Assembly: GCA_910585815.1 (NCBI GenBank)
Contig: CAJUFJ010000066.1
Coordinates: forward strand, 1-16,376
Length of the DNA: 16,376 bases
Direction: 5' to 3'
Origin: an uncultured Oscillospiraceae bacterium
GTDB lineage: Bacteria; Bacillota; Clostridia; Oscillospirales; Oscillospiraceae
Shown one piece after another: positions 15,692 to 16,376 of this stretch. Each line of letters begins with the position of its first letter. The stretch's first letter is position 1. The position numbers and the translations under genes were made by a program. Under the pieces are notes generated by a model. It was given only the letters and a program-made list of their open reading frames with translations, did no database searches and was not told the DNA's origin.

Positions 15692-15719
15692 CTTATACTC
15701 AAAACAGGTTTTGGGTAAA
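15692..15719 (-). promoter_or_regulatory. Candidate operon promoter with a palindrome in the spacer
   Basis: Read on the minus strand, TTTACC (15719-15714, 4 of 6) and TATAAG (15697-15692, 5 of 6) are 16 bp apart. The spacer is nearly filled by the perfect inverted repeat CAAAAC-AG-GTTTTG (15700-15713, as read on the + strand), which would suit an operator. It lies about 55 bp upstream of the LRR start at 15637. Confidence 0.45.
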
Positions 15720-15747
15720 GTATACTATTAAAATAAATTTTCCGCAA
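15719..15747 (-). promoter_or_regulatory. Alternative upstream promoter for the same operon
   Basis: On the minus strand TTGCGG (15747-15742, 3 of 6) and TATACT (15724-15719, 5 of 6) are separated by a 17-bp AT-rich spacer. If used, transcription would begin near 15712, inside the CAAAAC/GTTTTG palindrome. The -35 is weak. Confidence 0.35.
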
Positions 15748-16204
15748 CATATGCTGGCAGCATAGTACAAAAGGTTGTAAGCAGGACGAAATACAGCTAA
15801 AAAATGTATTTGCAATTTGTATGCAATTTATTGCCTTTGTTTCGGTCACTGTTCTTGCAGTAGCATTTATTTTTTGTTCGCCATTGGTTCGCGTTTTTGC
15901 AGAAAATGGAACTCCTGTTTACGAAATTGCGTGAAACGGATTTTTGATTTTCCCATTCAGTTTTCTATTTTGTGGACTGAATATTTTTACCTCTGCCACA
16001 TTTACTGCATTATCAAACGGGAAGCTGTCAGCAATTTTGTCATTCCTGCGGACTTTTGGACTGATTACAGTGCTGTTGCTTACATTGCCTAATCTTTTGG
16101 GCGTAACAGGGGTATGGCTTGCAGTACTGATAGCAGAACTAATCACTATGATTTTAGCACTGGTTTTTCTTCATCAGAACAGAGAGAAGTATCATTACGC
16201 ATAA
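15737..16204 (+). pseudogene. MATE-family efflux transporter, 3' remnant with internal stop
   Basis: One frame carries the C-terminal part of a MATE (NorM/DinF-like) multidrug or metabolite antiporter. Recognisable pieces are GCKQDEIQLKNVF, QFIAFVSVTVLAVAF, PLVRVFAENGTPVYEIA, then after a TGA at about 15929-15931, NGFLIFPFSFLFCGLNIF, TALSNGKLSAILSFLRTFG and GVTGVWLAVLIAELITMI, ending at TAA 16202-16204. The frame does not shift across the TGA, so a single nonsense change explains it. A full MATE protein has about 450 residues; only the last ~145 are here, and no family-like sequence is seen before ~15776 (the frame opens at 15737), where the operon promoters lie. The region is AT-rich and unlike the rest of the window. 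It is a decayed, 5'-truncated gene, not a working pump. Confidence 0.85.
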
Positions 16205-16376
16205 AAAGAAAATTTTCATTCCGTCCGGCGGTTAATAAAAAACCGTTGTGTGGCGGCAAAATCATCATGCGCCAAAACAGAATACAAGCGGCTAATGAAC
16301 CGCCCCAACTTGTGCGGACAGCACAAAAGAGCCTCTGGGTAGAAAAAAGAAGTCTCAAGTGGAGTGGCGCCGTTCA
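16205..16376. other. Right-edge sequence without a supported gene
   Basis: A + strand frame is open from 16201 to the edge (Met at 16267), and a - strand frame is open from the edge to TGA at 16216-16218, ending FINRRTE. Either could be the end of a gene outside the window. I recognise neither and see no clear ribosome site or terminator. Confidence 0.3.

Noticed and set aside
16216..16374. Minus-strand partial ORF at the right edge
   Set aside because: Only 52 codons are visible, no family is recognised and an overlapping plus-strand frame is equally open, so neither is called as a gene.

Overview
The window reads as chromosome of a GC-rich, Gram-positive gut anaerobe, most likely an Oscillospiraceae-type Clostridium (Flavonifractor/Lawsonibacter/Oscillibacter neighbourhood). 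The grounds are strong AGGAGG ribosome sites, a GC-rich coding body, a Firmicutes-type NagB, an MsmX/UgpC-type sugar ATPase and BspA-type leucine-rich-repeat (LRR) genes. This placement is inference from style, not a database match.

Left part (1-5553, + strand): amino-sugar import and catabolism. The window opens inside a carbohydrate ABC permease gene, closed by a terminator that overlaps a new promoter. Then come an ASKHA/ROK-like sugar-kinase-type protein, nagB and nagA (4-nt overlap), a 115-bp compound palindromic repeat, a long structured leader, and a MalK/UgpC/MsmX-type ABC ATPase with its own terminator. A coherent reading is: ABC uptake of unphosphorylated N-acetylglucosamine or its oligomers, phosphorylation possibly by the ROK-like protein, deacetylation by NagA, and deamination/isomerisation by NagB to fructose-6-P. 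The ATPase may serve several sugar transporters.

Right part (15637 down to 5575, - strand): five closely spaced genes, most with good ribosome sites and gaps of 15-33 nt, so probably one operon of about 10 kb. In order of transcription: a cytosolic LRR protein now broken by an in-frame amber codon; a 52-residue acidic protein; a ~1029-residue protein of unknown function (helical N-terminal half, beta-rich C-terminal half); a second, intact LRR protein with a cysteine cluster; and a 1587-residue DEAH-box helicase with several zinc ribbons and a C-terminal DUF1998 module. Giant DUF1998 helicases paired with one very large partner are typical of anti-phage systems (DISARM, Druantia, Dpd). The pairing here recalls Druantia type III, but the two LRR genes and the small acidic protein are not part of those systems as I know them. 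This is the best candidate in the window for an undescribed system; its function is inference only.

Right edge (15640-16376): an abrupt AT-rich stretch. It holds the operon's probable promoters and, on the + strand, the 3' remnant of a MATE efflux-pump gene with an internal stop codon. That suggests an old recombination boundary. The last ~170 bp hold no gene I can support. I saw no tRNA, rRNA, CRISPR array, transposase or integrase.
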